This document shows, piece by piece, positions 6,698-6,782 of a stretch of 6,782 nucleotides of DNA; within the stretch, counting starts at the first letter, position 1, and each line of letters opens with the position of its first letter. Source of the stretch: Oligoflexia bacterium (lineage in GTDB: Bacteria; Bdellovibrionota; UBA1018; CAIMNF01); assembly GCA_903842755.1 (NCBI GenBank), contig CAIMNF010000356.1:1-6782 (forward strand). The letters are read 5' to 3'. A model generated the notes under the pieces. That model was not told the DNA's origin. It saw only the letters and a program-made list of their open reading frames with translations, and did no database searches. A program made the position numbers and the translations under genes.

Positions 6698-6731
6698 CGA
6701 GGTGTGAACAGGCCTCGTTAAACAGTTCACA
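6698..6731 (+). other. tmRNA pseudoknot PK1
   Basis: Two interleaved stems can be read directly: CGAGG (6698-6702) with CCTCG (6713-6717), and TGTGAAC (6703-6709) with GTTCACA (6725-6731). The order of the arms makes this a pseudoknot and not nested hairpins. It lies just ahead of the resume codon, as PK1 does in known tmRNAs. Confidence 0.8.
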
Positions 6732-6742
6732 AAATTGTAACT

Positions 6743-6772
6743 GCAAACAGCAATTACGCACTTGCCGCTTAA
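6743..6772 (+). other. tmRNA tag-peptide reading frame (ANSNYALAA)
   Basis: Reading from the resume codon GCA gives A-N-S-N-Y-A-L-A-A and then TAA at 6770. With the alanine carried by the tmRNA the tag would be AANSNYALAA. The end YALAA is the ClpXP/ClpAP degron end of proteobacterial-type tags, which identifies the frame with confidence. At nine coded residues it is one shorter than the E. coli tag. Confidence 0.85.
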
Positions 6773-6782
6773 TTAATTAAGC

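Larger units (their letters stand above)
6651..6782 (+). ncRNA. ssrA: tmRNA (transfer-messenger RNA), 5' part; 3' end beyond window
   Basis: This RNA acts with SmpB to rescue ribosomes stalled on broken mRNAs and tags the unfinished protein for proteolysis. The 5' end GGGGCCGTCACGG followed by TTTCGACGGG is the hallmark tRNA-like start of the family. Downstream are an interleaved pseudoknot (PK1, 6698-6731), then the tag reading frame (6743-6772) and a palindrome (6767-6782) that can form the hairpin around the tag stop. The order 5' end, PK1, tag is that of the standard one-piece molecule, not the circularly permuted form. The later pseudoknots and the 3' acceptor arm, about two thirds of a normal tmRNA, lie outside the window. 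Confidence 0.95.

Noticed and set aside
6767..6782. 16-bp perfect palindrome GCTTAATTAATTAAGC as an operator or attachment site
   Set aside because: It falls exactly at the tag stop codon, where tmRNAs carry a hairpin, so it is explained as RNA structure.
1..6782. CRISPR array, insertion sequence, integrase site or phage genes
   Set aside because: No regularly spaced repeats, transposase-like frames or terminal inverted repeats could be seen. The ssrA gene is a common integration target, but its 3' end is outside the window and cannot be assessed.

Overview
The window looks like chromosomal DNA of a Gram-negative (diderm) bacterium of moderate GC content. The evidence is three genes of an RND tripartite efflux system, several Sec signal peptides, one lipobox, two TolC-like proteins and a small outer-membrane beta-barrel candidate. 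At the right edge is the 5' part of a standard, non-permuted ssrA (tmRNA) gene, which argues against an alphaproteobacterium or cyanobacterium with two-piece tmRNA. A Bdellovibrionota or deltaproteobacterial-type origin is a guess from general style only. No mobile element, CRISPR array or tRNA is visible.

Layout. The window is organised around a divergent intergenic region (4521-4608). Leftward (minus strand) runs a probable four-gene operon: a lipoprotein of unknown function built from two copies of one domain (3624-4520), a TolC-family outer-membrane factor (2196-3602), a periplasmic adaptor of CusB/CzcB type (1103-2209) and an RND pump of CzcA/CusA type (1083 down to base 1, cut by the window edge). 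Gaps are 21 bp, a 14-bp overlap and 19 bp, so co-transcription is likely. Rightward (plus strand) runs a two-gene unit: a putative small outer-membrane beta-barrel protein (4609-5367) and a second, short and divergent TolC-family protein (5371-6567), separated by 3 bp. An ssrA gene with its own promoter follows (from 6651).

How the genes may work together. The OMF, adaptor and RND proteins should form a proton-driven inner membrane-periplasm-outer membrane exporter, probably for metal cations or another small toxic compound. The substrate-defining part of the pump lies outside the window, so the substrate is open. The lipoprotein leads the operon and is the least explained member; it may be an envelope accessory or sensor. 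The divergent pair adds a second TolC-like channel and a barrel protein with no inner-membrane partner in view, so it may serve this pump or other exporters. A 12-bp perfect palindrome sits in the shared control region on the predicted -10 element.

Most noteworthy are the duplicated Cys-x9-Cys-x-Trp lipoprotein domain at the head of an RND operon, the paired TolC-like genes on the two divergent arms, the apparently shortened second beta-hairpin of the second TolC-like protein, the palindromic control site, and the tmRNA start with its readable tag ANSNYALAA and first pseudoknot.
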